Under the pieces are notes generated by a model. The model was not told the origin of the DNA. It saw only the letters and a list, made by a program, of their open reading frames with translations, and ran no database searches. A DNA stretch of 48,282 bases. It comes from JAAYSA01 sp035367155. Lineage in GTDB: Bacteria > Bacillota_I > Bacilli_A > RFN20 > CAG-826. Of this stretch, positions 32,363 through 41,025 are shown in pieces (position 1 is the first letter of the stretch; each line of letters begins with the position of its first letter). The stretch spans positions 1 to 48,282 of the forward strand of contig DAOSJI010000009.1 of assembly GCA_035367155.1 (NCBI GenBank), given 5' to 3'. A program made the translations under genes and the position numbers.

Positions 32363-35191
32363 TTAGCCGATTCTTTCTATAATTACAGAACGTAATCTTT
32401 CTATAGCAATGTTTGAGCCAGTAAATGTTTGGCCAGTTAGTTCATTTTTAGAGTCATAGAGTAGTCTAAATGTTCCATCTGCAAAGGTGATTGTTTCTTT
32501 TGTTGTATCATTTTCTGCAAGTCGACCAATATGGAAATAATAAATAGCACCAATTTCGTTACCTTGACAATGATATGTATTCCAAGCGGCAATTGTTGAA
32601 TAACTTAATGGTTGATCAAAGAAGCCCATTTTGGTTTTAATTTCATTAGCAGTATTCATTCTAAAGCCTTTTTTGCTTAAACGAAGAGCAATAATTTCTT
32701 TATAGCGATTAAATATTTCAATATTGCTTACTTTATCATCCCATTTATAACTATTTGTATCATAGCCAATGTTATAGGAGTTACCGCTATAGTATTTACC
32801 GTCTTCTCCTACATGCCATTCATAAGTATGGGTTTCCATAAATTCTCTTGCAATTTTGGTTTCAGGATCAAACGGTTTTGTTCGACCAATTTCATCTCCA
32901 CCTTGGAAGAAAGGAATACCTTGACTAGTCATCAAAATTGAAGTCGCTACAACTGAAGTTCTAAGAGCCATATCCTTGTTATAGCCAAAATTTGCAAGGA
33001 ATTGGTCATGAATTGTATAGTTATCGTGACAGCCAACATATTGAACATTCTTTTTTGGATTAGTACGATATTCATTTTCGTCATAGTATTGACCTATCAT
33101 ACCTGCCATAAGGCCTTTTGTTCGATTAATAAAACTAGCATCTTCTTGGTTATGAGCTGGTCCTTTACTAATCCAACCCCAGTGTTTATTTTGTTTAATA
33201 TCATTTTCACCTTTTAAGCCGTTACGACCTTGATCGTTAAATTGGGCAATACTAGTGTCACCTAAGTATTGGCTATAAACCATATCACCCCAATATCCAC
33301 CTGCACTCCATGGTTCACCCCAAATAACAATGGAGGGATCTATTTCTTTTAAGGCAACTTCTACTGCCCTTAAAGTATCAGTATGAATAAGTTGCATCAA
33401 ATCAAAGCGGAAACCTTTAATTTGATATTCGCTCGCCCAATGTTTTACTGAATTAACAATAAAATTGCGAGCCATTGCTCTTTCGCTAGCAAAAACGTTA
33501 CCAACGCCTGAATCATTATTTAGTGTTCCGTCCTCGTTATAGCGGAAATAATAGTTTGGTACAACTTTTTGAAAACTTGATGAACTATAACTACTAACAT
33601 GGTTATAGACAACGTCCATAATGATACGAATATCATTTTCGGCAAATTTTTGAACTAATTGTTTAAATTCACCGACTCTGACTTCGCCGTGACGAGGATC
33701 ACTGCTATAGGCACCTTCAAGAGCATTAAAGTTAAGTGGGTTATATCCCCAGTTATAAGAAACAGGAACACCATCTTTTGCTTCTTCATAGTTTGCTTGA
33801 TCATAAAAGGGCATAATTTGTACAGCATTTACGCCAAGTTCTTTAATATGATCAAAGCCAGTACTTACTGTTACAGAGCCTTCAGTATAGGTCGTTCCTA
33901 CTTCAATAACTCCAAGATATTTGCCACGCTTTTCTTCAGGTCCAGTCCAAGTTTCATCATGAGTTAAGTCTTGAATGTGCATTTCATAAACGATTAAATC
34001 GGTTGGAGATTCTAAAACTGGAAATTCAATATTTCTAAAGCCAAGCGGATCTGTTTGACTAAAGTCTAAAACAAGCGAACGAACACCGTTAATACCAACT
34101 GCTTTTGCATATGGATCACAGACATCGTTAGTTCCTAAACTATTAGTAACGCGATACATATAGTAGGTGTTATGAAGATCTTCTTCAACTACACAAGTAT
34201 AGACACCTTGACCAAAATAGGTCATGGGAATAACAGCTTTTGGAGTATCAAGAAGAATATTTGGAACAACACTACTTGGAGTACCACTTCTAAACAATAG
34301 AAGAGAAACACTACTAGCAGTAGGTGCCCAAAGTTTAAAGGTTGATTTAGATGGAGTATAAGTAACACCTAAATCATCGCCGTTATAAACATATGTATTA
34401 AGGAAATGTTGTTGATCATAAAGAGCACTTGGATTTACTTTTCTTGCTCTTTCTTTAGTTGGTTTAGAAGGGAATTTAGCCCTTACTTCATAAGCGTTAA
34501 ATAGCGGTGCCATTTCATCTAGAGTTAGAATTTGGGTAGCACTTACGCCTTCATATGCTTTTTCTAGTTCTCCGTTTACATATAAATCAAATGTAATTGG
34601 AACAGCATCTGCTACGACTTTAATATGAGTAAAATCTGTAAAAGCTGCAGTTATAATATTATCACCAAGAGCATCTTCTGCTCGGTGATAAAGTTCAATA
34701 TTATCACCTTCGCCAACGATACAATATACACTCATAACCCCATCAACTTGACCAAAATCGCAGTATTTAATTGTTGTGTCTGTTGTTTGCCAGGCCCAAC
34801 TATTTTTACTTCTTAAAATAATATTTACGCCATTGATTGATTCAAAGTATGAGGATAAAAATTCTTTGATTGCCCAGTCCCCTTCAACTGAGTCCCAGTC
34901 AACGGCTTCACCTTCTTTGCCGCTGTCATCCCAAACCCAAAGTTGATAAAGATGAGCTTCATCTGGTGTTGCTACATAAAAGCGAATTTTTTCAGGTACT
35001 TCGCCTGGAGCAATAGGATCACCAACGATACCTCCACCTTCTTCACCGTTTTCGCTGCTATCTTCACTTGTAACATCAGTTGTAGGTGAAGAATCATCGC
35101 TATCACTTGTAGTAGGGGGTGTTTTTTTACAACCTGCTAAAAGGGATAAGGCTAAAAGACCAAGGATTAGTTTATTAAACATTTTTTTCAT
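32363..35191 (-). CDS. pulA: Lipoprotein type I pullulanase
   Basis: A 942-residue surface pullulanase that would hydrolyse alpha-1,6 branch points. Lipobox LLAGC (Cys21), a Ser/Asp/Glu linker, a CBM41-like starch-binding domain (about 60-185), a CBM48-like N-terminal domain near 265-370 (KLWAPTASSVSLLL), then the GH13 barrel: YEMHIQDLT, DVVYNHVSS, GFRFDLMQ (nucleophile Asp), IWGEPWSAG (acid Glu) and VGCHDNYTIHD. It is likely anchored at the outer membrane face. It has its own upstream palindromic element. It is separated by a terminator from the lipoprotein upstream. Confidence 0.96.
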   Translation of the reverse strand: MKKMFNKLILGLLALSLLAGCKKTPPTTSDSDDSSPTTDVTSEDSSENGEEGGGIVGDPIAPGEVPEKIRFYVATPDEAHLYQLWVWDDSGKEGEAVDWDSVEGDWAIKEFLSSYFESINGVNIILRSKNSWAWQTTDTTIKYCDFGQVDGVMSVYCIVGEGDNIELYHRAEDALGDNIITAAFTDFTHIKVVADAVPITFDLYVNGELEKAYEGVSATQILTLDEMAPLFNAYEVRAKFPSKPTKERARKVNPSALYDQQHFLNTYVYNGDDLGVTYTPSKSTFKLWAPTASSVSLLLFRSGTPSSVVPNILLDTPKAVIPMTYFGQGVYTCVVEEDLHNTYYMYRVTNSLGTNDVCDPYAKAVGINGVRSLVLDFSQTDPLGFRNIEFPVLESPTDLIVYEMHIQDLTHDETWTGPEEKRGKYLGVIEVGTTYTEGSVTVSTGFDHIKELGVNAVQIMPFYDQANYEEAKDGVPVSYNWGYNPLNFNALEGAYSSDPRHGEVRVGEFKQLVQKFAENDIRIIMDVVYNHVSSYSSSSFQKVVPNYYFRYNEDGTLNNDSGVGNVFASERAMARNFIVNSVKHWASEYQIKGFRFDLMQLIHTDTLRAVEVALKEIDPSIVIWGEPWSAGGYWGDMVYSQYLGDTSIAQFNDQGRNGLKGENDIKQNKHWGWISKGPAHNQEDASFINRTKGLMAGMIGQYYDENEYRTNPKKNVQYVGCHDNYTIHDQFLANFGYNKDMALRTSVVATSILMTSQGIPFFQGGDEIGRTKPFDPETKIAREFMETHTYEWHVGEDGKYYSGNSYNIGYDTNSYKWDDKVSNIEIFNRYKEIIALRLSKKGFRMNTANEIKTKMGFFDQPLSYSTIAAWNTYHCQGNEIGAIYYFHIGRLAENDTTKETITFADGTFRLLYDSKNELTGQTFTGSNIAIERLRSVIIERIG

Positions 35192-35218
35192 AAGTTTACT
35201 CCTTATTAATTAACTAAA

Positions 35219-35244
35219 AATAGTTTAACATAGATTAAACTATT
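35219..35244. promoter_or_regulatory. Ten-bp palindrome upstream of lipoprotein pullulanase
   Basis: Perfect arms AATAGTTTAA and TTAAACTATT separated by CATAGA, 28 bp upstream of the pullulanase start codon. Probable operator or leader hairpin. No clear -35/-10 is seen around it. Confidence 0.55.
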
Positions 35245-35257
35245 CTAAAAGATAGAA

Positions 35258-35284
35258 CAAAAAAAGGACCTGCAAGCAGGTCCT
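35258..35284 (-). terminator. Terminator after starch-binding-like lipoprotein gene
   Basis: AGGACCTGC-AA-GCAGGTCCT followed on the minus strand by TTTTTTT. Confidence 0.95.
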
Positions 35285-35307
35285 CTTATTGTTAATTTTT
35301 AGTTAAC

Positions 35308-36666
35308 TTAGGCTTTAACTAATACGCCTTCAACAACACCTTCAGTAACAGTAAATGTTAAGGTTAAGGTTACTGTTTCATCAGCAGCACAGGTCATATT
35401 TGCGCCACCTTCTTCAGTTGAGAATGCGACATTCCAGCCAGGATGTGGGCCTAATGCAGCAAGTTTAACCTTATATTCACCAGCGGCTGGGAATGTAACG
35501 GTTTTACTATAGACTAAACCAGTTTCATTAACTTCAAAGAATTGAGCATCTTCGCCCAATGTTAAGAAGCCTTCAACATCACCGCGTAGAGCAAATTTAG
35601 CTAAACGAGCATGTAATACTGCAGCACCGCTATCGCCTTCTGGAACATACACAAATTGGTAAAGACCTGATTTAACTACTTTATAGTTACCACTTGGATT
35701 ACCTCCCTCATCAAGGGCTTCTTCAATATTTTCATCTAAGATGTCAGTTTCAGTATAGGCGTGTTCCTCACCCCAAGTGTTTCCGGTACGAAGTTTAAAT
35801 TGAGTATCAGCTTCTAACCAAACTAAATCTAGGTGATGATAGAAACCATCTTCGTTAAATGTAAATGGTGTATCTGCAATAACATCACCATTTCCATCTG
35901 GATTACCCCAGTCATTGTGACCACCAACTAAGCCCCATTGTGGTTGACCTTCTAAGTTTGGCTCAGCACCTGAACCTTCATCAACATCACCTAAACGGGT
36001 AACATCAAGAACTAGTTCATCAATGTCTGCTTCAAGTAAATATTTACCGCAGTCTTTGATTTGAATGTTTCTAAGTCCTTGTTCTGCCATATAAGCTGGA
36101 ACTTCTGTTCCTTCTTTGACTTGTCGGACATGTTGCCATTCAAATTGGACACCAGCATCCCATGCAATACCAGGCTCTTTAATCTTAAATGCACCATTGT
36201 AGCCGATTTCTAACGTAATTGAGAAAACGTTAGAGTCATCTGCCTTGGTTAAAAAGCTTCTTTCGTCATAATGATCTGGATTTGTTGCATCAACAGGCCA
36301 GCTAACCCAATCAATATCGGAATTTTTTAATTCACCAACAATGCTTAAGACTTTGTCGCTTGGAACATAGTCTCTGCTCCATTTGGCGTAAACGTCTAGA
36401 TCTTCTTCGACTGCTTTATCAAAGTCAAATTTGGTTGCAAGAGCTTTATCAGCATACCAATCAATGAAGGTAAAGCCTTCTTTGGTTGGGTCTGTTGGCT
36501 TTTCAACTTTTTTACCATGTTCAACTTCTACTTCTTTATAAAGGCTTTCGGTTGGGCCCATCCAGAAGAACACAGTGTGTTTTTCTACTGGAGTTGTACC
36601 TTTACAACCACTGAGAAGTCCTACGGCAAGTCCAAGAGTCATGACACTTCTTAAAAACTTTTTCAT
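35308..36666 (-). CDS. Surface lipoprotein, InlB-type repeat plus SusE-like domains
   Basis: A 452-residue lipoprotein (lipobox LLSGC, Cys21). Residues about 31-95 are an InlB B-repeat/Flg_new-like domain (GYTFIDWY-type GFTFIDWYAD then LDVYAKWS). Two or three following beta modules each start with short strands such as SIVGELKNSDIDW and WGLVGGHNDWG, like starch-binding SusE/SusF or CBM20/26/48-like modules. It sits between two pullulanases, so it probably binds alpha-glucan at the surface. No catalytic motif. It has its own strong promoter with a cre-like site. Confidence 0.78.
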   Translation of the reverse strand: MKKFLRSVMTLGLAVGLLSGCKGTTPVEKHTVFFWMGPTESLYKEVEVEHGKKVEKPTDPTKEGFTFIDWYADKALATKFDFDKAVEEDLDVYAKWSRDYVPSDKVLSIVGELKNSDIDWVSWPVDATNPDHYDERSFLTKADDSNVFSITLEIGYNGAFKIKEPGIAWDAGVQFEWQHVRQVKEGTEVPAYMAEQGLRNIQIKDCGKYLLEADIDELVLDVTRLGDVDEGSGAEPNLEGQPQWGLVGGHNDWGNPDGNGDVIADTPFTFNEDGFYHHLDLVWLEADTQFKLRTGNTWGEEHAYTETDILDENIEEALDEGGNPSGNYKVVKSGLYQFVYVPEGDSGAAVLHARLAKFALRGDVEGFLTLGEDAQFFEVNETGLVYSKTVTFPAAGEYKVKLAALGPHPGWNVAFSTEEGGANMTCAADETVTLTLTFTVTEGVVEGVLVKA

Positions 36667-36734
36667 ATTTTCCTCCTTTTTTAATAATGAAATTGTTTAT
36701 ACACGACGTAATTTGTCGTTAAGAACTATAATTT

Positions 36735-36763
36735 ATTATATAACTTGTAAGCGCTTCCGTAAA
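36735..36763 (-). promoter_or_regulatory. Promoter with overlapping CcpA/cre-like site
   Basis: Minus strand -35 TTTACG (36763-36758), 17-bp spacer, -10 TATAAT (36740-36735). Within the spacer lies GGAAGCGCTTACA (36746-36758), matching the cre core (WNANCGNTNWCA-like) well. This suggests repression by CcpA when preferred sugars are present. Confidence 0.65.
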
Positions 36764-36789
36764 GCGTTTTAATGCATTTCAAGTTAATT

Positions 36790-39528
36790 TTATTGAACGA
36801 TTGCTTCTTTGCGCTTTCTTAATACTAAGAAGATGGTTAATCCTGAAGCAATTAAAGCAAGCGGGATACCAATAGATAAACCAACGATTAAACCAGTGTT
36901 AGGTTTACTAGGCGTAGTTGCAACAGGATTTTTAGAAAGAATAAGGGTAAAAGAGCCGCCAGTTGATTTATATGAACCACTTAGCCGTTTACCTTCTTCA
37001 AGGTTTCCGCTTGTATCTAAAACGACATAAAGGCCATCAACATCTAGAGTTGCTCTTTGAGTAGCACCAACAAAATAGATGACAAATTCGTTATTACTAT
37101 CTTTAGTTTCATATTTAATAATCGTATCATCTTGACCAAATTCACTACCCCAAGTGACTTTAACATTAGCATCAATGTCTTCTCTTGTGGTATAAGTGAA
37201 GGCATGGTTATTAAGACGAAGCTCGATCATTTTCTTATATGCTTCAAAAACAAAGTAGTTTTTAACTTTTAAGTCCCATTTGATGGAGTTAATTTCAATT
37301 GGCCATTTATATGAGTTATTGCAAATATATGTGTCAGGTTCAATGCCTGGCTTATAATCGCCTTGATCACTTCCAAGAAGGGCAATAATTTCTGGCGTTG
37401 ATGCCGTGAACTCTTTTGAGCGAAGCATTTCACTACCTGCGTGAATAAAAGGTAAACCTTGACCAAGAAGAATGAAACTTTGAGCTTGTAGACTCATTTG
37501 TTTAATTCGCTCTTCTTGACCTGCGAAACCTTCTTGTGCGCCAAGTCTAACTTTATCATAAAGCGTAAAGTTATCATGACAACTAACGTAGTTAACAGTC
37601 TTTAAGGGATCATCATGGACTGAACGGCCTGAACCATATTCGCTNNNNNNNNNNNNNNNNNNNNNNNNNNNNNNNNNNNNNNNNNNNNNNNNNNNNNNNN
37701 NNNNNNNNNNNNNNNNNNNNNNNNNNNNNNNNNNNNNNNNNNNNCGGCTTACTGCATTCATTGCATCAATTGTGTGATACCCCATTAAATCAAAGCGATA
37801 TCCACTTAATTTATATTCGCGTGCAAGGAAAGTTGTTGAATCAACCATAAAATTAGTAAACATTGCACGTTCACTCATAGTGTCATTTCCTACGCCAGTT
37901 CCATTAGAAAGTCCGCCTGCTGCATTATGTCTAAAGTAATATTTAGGTGCCATAATGTTAAGAGCGTTACCACTTACACTTGCGACGTGATTGTAAACAA
38001 CGTCCATAACGATACGAATATCATGTTCAGAGAACTTTTTAACGACTTCTTTAAACTCTTTAATACGGACAAGTCCATCATGAGGATTACTACTATATAT
38101 TCCATCTAAAACATTATATAAATGTGGGTTATAACCCCAGTTATATTGGTTAGAAGTTTCATCGTTATCTTGATCATAGAACGGTAGAATTTGAACTGCA
38201 TTAACGCCTAATTCTTTAAGGTGATCAAAGCCAGTTGAAACTGTTACACCATTTTCAGTGTAAGTTGTTCCTTCTTCAATTAAACCTAAAAATTTCATAC
38301 GGTTAGCTTCACTACCATTCCAGGTTGCATCACCTGTAAAGTCTGCTACATGAACTTCGTAGGTAATTTGTTCGGTTGCAGGACGAGAAACTAGACTTAC
38401 ATCATCCCAACCAACTGGGTTAGTTTTTGCAAAGTCAACAATCATTCCTCTTCTACCATTTACGCCTGCTGCTCTAGTGTATGGGTCAGCAGTTTCTTTA
38501 TTTGTATAAACTTCGTTTGTTACCACATATGTATAGTATTTACCATGCAAATCGCCGCTTAATGTATAGCTCCAGACGCCTTTATCGCCTTTAACCATAT
38601 CGTATTCAGCGTATTCATCGCTACCAAGCGTAGCATCAACATCAACTGGAGTACCGTTATCATAAATACGAAGTTTTAAATCAGTGCTAAATGGTGACCA
38701 GGCTTTAAAGGTAGTTTCGGTTTGCGAATAATTATTGCCTAAGTCTTTACCATTATAGACAAGTTTACTTTCAAAAAGTTCGCTATCAAATAGCCCGTCT
38801 AGACCAACTTTTCTAGTTGCGGTATCAGCTGAATTTTTAAATTTAACTTCAACTTCATAATCTTTATCAAAGGCTGGAATAAAATCACTCGGTAGCGTTA
38901 TTTTAAAATCGTAGCTATAGCCATCGCTATTTTTAGTCCATGTAACATTACCTGTTTTAATTTCGGTTAGTCCTTCTAAGACTTTATAAGTTTCAGGTTC
39001 ATTATTTGTTGTCGCGGTAATTTCGCGTTCATTTTTAAATAAGGCTGCAGTAACGCGTCCTTTTAGAGCATCTTCTGCACTAGCAAACACTTCACTTTCC
39101 ATATTTACTAAATAAACGTGATACATCGTTCCAATCGGCGTATAGTCACTAAGTTGAATGTTAAGATCACTACTTTGTCTTGTCCAACTTCCGCCACCTT
39201 GACGAATTAAAACATTAATTTCAGTTTGGATTCTGTAATTACTTAAATTAATAACTGCATATTTTCCAAAATCATCACTTTGCGATAGTGCATGTGCTGC
39301 ACCATTTTCGCCTGTACCCCAAATCCAAAGGTCATAATCTGAGTAGCTACTATCACTGCGATGATAGTGAAATGTAACACTGTTAGAGTCAAGGACTGCT
39401 TGATCTTTTGGCCGTGATTCAAGACGACTTTCCGGCGCTTTTCCACTTACTGCTTTTTCTCCTAGTTGTCCAGCTACTCCAAATAAGAGTGCAACTAGAA
39501 ATAGCAGTCTTTTTCTAAGTTTTAGCAT
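36790..39528 (-). CDS. pulA: Membrane-anchored type I pullulanase (with real gap)
   Basis: A 912-residue frame, with N at 37645-37744. N-terminal signal peptide, CBM41-like domain (about 50-160), CBM48 domain (KAWSPFSTDLKLRIY), then the GH13 barrel: QITYEVHVADFT, DVVYNHVAS, GYRFDLMGYH and CHDNFTLYD. The acid Glu motif falls in the gap. The C-terminus is PNTG, a membrane helix (about 880-902) and RKRK, a layout like a sortase signal but with K in place of the first Leu, so simple membrane anchoring is equally possible. It follows malQ with a 22-bp gap. Confidence 0.93.
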   Translation of the reverse strand: MLKLRKRLLFLVALLFGVAGQLGEKAVSGKAPESRLESRPKDQAVLDSNSVTFHYHRSDSSYSDYDLWIWGTGENGAAHALSQSDDFGKYAVINLSNYRIQTEINVLIRQGGGSWTRQSSDLNIQLSDYTPIGTMYHVYLVNMESEVFASAEDALKGRVTAALFKNEREITATTNNEPETYKVLEGLTEIKTGNVTWTKNSDGYSYDFKITLPSDFIPAFDKDYEVEVKFKNSADTATRKVGLDGLFDSELFESKLVYNGKDLGNNYSQTETTFKAWSPFSTDLKLRIYDNGTPVDVDATLGSDEYAEYDMVKGDKGVWSYTLSGDLHGKYYTYVVTNEVYTNKETADPYTRAAGVNGRRGMIVDFAKTNPVGWDDVSLVSRPATEQITYEVHVADFTGDATWNGSEANRMKFLGLIEEGTTYTENGVTVSTGFDHLKELGVNAVQILPFYDQDNDETSNQYNWGYNPHLYNVLDGIYSSNPHDGLVRIKEFKEVVKKFSEHDIRIVMDVVYNHVASVSGNALNIMAPKYYFRHNAAGGLSNGTGVGNDTMSERAMFTNFMVDSTTFLAREYKLSGYRFDLMGYHTIDAMNAVSXXXXXXXXXXXXXXXXXXXXXXXXXXXXXXXXXXSEYGSGRSVHDDPLKTVNYVSCHDNFTLYDKVRLGAQEGFAGQEERIKQMSLQAQSFILLGQGLPFIHAGSEMLRSKEFTASTPEIIALLGSDQGDYKPGIEPDTYICNNSYKWPIEINSIKWDLKVKNYFVFEAYKKMIELRLNNHAFTYTTREDIDANVKVTWGSEFGQDDTIIKYETKDSNNEFVIYFVGATQRATLDVDGLYVVLDTSGNLEEGKRLSGSYKSTGGSFTLILSKNPVATTPSKPNTGLIVGLSIGIPLALIASGLTIFLVLRKRKEAIVQ
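37645..37744. other. Genuine sequence gap of uncertain length
   Basis: One hundred N with no repeated flanks. Aligned by eye to the sister pullulanase (32363), the missing segment should be about 85-90 residues (about 260 bp), including the GEPW acid/base motif. The frame preserved by 100 N is accidental. Confidence 0.85.
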
Positions 39529-39550
39529 GATTCCTCCTTTTTTTGCTATT

Positions 39551-41011
39551 TTAGCGATTATATTTCTTAGTTAAGAGTTCAATAAAAGGAAGTCTTAACT
39601 TTGTTTCTTTAAAATCCTTAAGTTTCCATTCCCAGTTTGGTGATCCTATCGTACCAGGAACATTAAAGCGTGCCCGATCATCTAGTGAAAGAACATCTTG
39701 CATAGGAATAATTGCTATATCTGCATCACTTGCAAAAGTATAGGCTAAAAGTTGATCAATAACGGAGTCATAGTTAAAGCCGCGACGAGCTAAATCACTA
39801 ACAATATCTCGTTGTTCTTCTTTTTCTAGTGCTCCAAACCAACCATATGTTGTTTGGTTATCATGTGTGCCAGGATAGATAATCCGATTAGTTGTATGAT
39901 ACTTTTCCGGCTTGGTTTTGCTACCTTGATACGTAAATTGCACGATTTCCATACCTGGGAAATTGTAGTGGTCACGAAGTTTTAGTACTTCTGGACGAAG
40001 ATCACCAAGATCTTCAGCAATAATTTTTAGATGTGGGAAAGTTGCTAGTATTTCATCAAAGAAAGCATAGCCTGGAGCTTCAACCCATTCACCAGTTTCT
40101 GCTGTTGGAGCCCACTCTGGAATCTTATAATAAGTATCAAAGGCTCTAAAATGATCAATACGAATATAATCAAATAGTTCAGCGTTAAAGCCTAGACGAT
40201 CTTTCCAAAATGCAAACTTAGTTTTAACCAAGTGATCCCAATCATAAAGAGGGTTTCCCCATCTTTGACCGGTTTTAGAAAAGTAATCTGGCGGTACGCC
40301 TGCTATGTGGGTTGGAAAACCGCGTCCATCAAGAAGGAATACTTCACGATTTTCAAAAACATCAATTGAATCAACACCAACATAAATTGGAATATCTCCA
40401 ACGATCTCAATATTATTCTTTTTAGCATAGCGATGAAGTTTGTTCCATTGCTTAAAAGCTATAAATTGAAGCCACATCGTAAAGTTAATTTCATCCATAA
40501 ACGGACTTAAATCAACATTTCCATTTAGGACATTTTTATGTTCTTCTGGCCAATAAAGCCAGCTATTTAGTTGATTCTCTTTTTTTAGGGTTAAAAATAG
40601 CGCGTAATTATAAACCCATTTATTACGTTTAAACCATGCTTTAAATCCGCGCCGTTTTTCTTTTAAAAACTTTGCGTAGGCTTTTCTTAAATATCCTTCT
40701 TTAAATGTACGAACCTTTTGATAGTCAACACGAATAGATTTAGGCTGAAATTTACGGATTCGTTTTGGTAATAGCTTATCTTTTTGTAAAAGTTCTAAAG
40801 ATATATAGAGTTCATCAAATGGTTTACTTCCATATGGTTGATAAGGTGAATTTCCATATCCCATTGGGTTTAGCGGCAATATTTGCCACATTTTTTGTTT
40901 ATGTTTTGCTAATAAGTCGATAAATTTATAAGCAGCTGGACCAAAGTCACCAACTCCGTGAGAAGATGGAAGAGAAGTCACTGCTAGTAAAATTCCACTT
41001 TTTCGTTTCAT
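39551..41011 (-). CDS. malQ: 4-alpha-glucanotransferase (amylomaltase)
   Basis: A 486-residue GH77 disproportionating enzyme, without signal peptide, so cytoplasmic. GNPLYDWD near 265, YIRIDHFRAFDTYYKIP (nucleophile Asp), IIAEDLGDLRPEV (acid Glu) and YPGTHDNQTTYGWF (transition-state Asp) are all present. Standard length. It converts short maltodextrins into longer chains and glucose. Follows the amylase gene with 14 bp. Confidence 0.97.
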   Translation of the reverse strand: MKRKSGILLAVTSLPSSHGVGDFGPAAYKFIDLLAKHKQKMWQILPLNPMGYGNSPYQPYGSKPFDELYISLELLQKDKLLPKRIRKFQPKSIRVDYQKVRTFKEGYLRKAYAKFLKEKRRGFKAWFKRNKWVYNYALFLTLKKENQLNSWLYWPEEHKNVLNGNVDLSPFMDEINFTMWLQFIAFKQWNKLHRYAKKNNIEIVGDIPIYVGVDSIDVFENREVFLLDGRGFPTHIAGVPPDYFSKTGQRWGNPLYDWDHLVKTKFAFWKDRLGFNAELFDYIRIDHFRAFDTYYKIPEWAPTAETGEWVEAPGYAFFDEILATFPHLKIIAEDLGDLRPEVLKLRDHYNFPGMEIVQFTYQGSKTKPEKYHTTNRIIYPGTHDNQTTYGWFGALEKEEQRDIVSDLARRGFNYDSVIDQLLAYTFASDADIAIIPMQDVLSLDDRARFNVPGTIGSPNWEWKLKDFKETKLRLPFIELLTKKYNR

Positions 41012-41025
41012 TATTACCTCACTAT

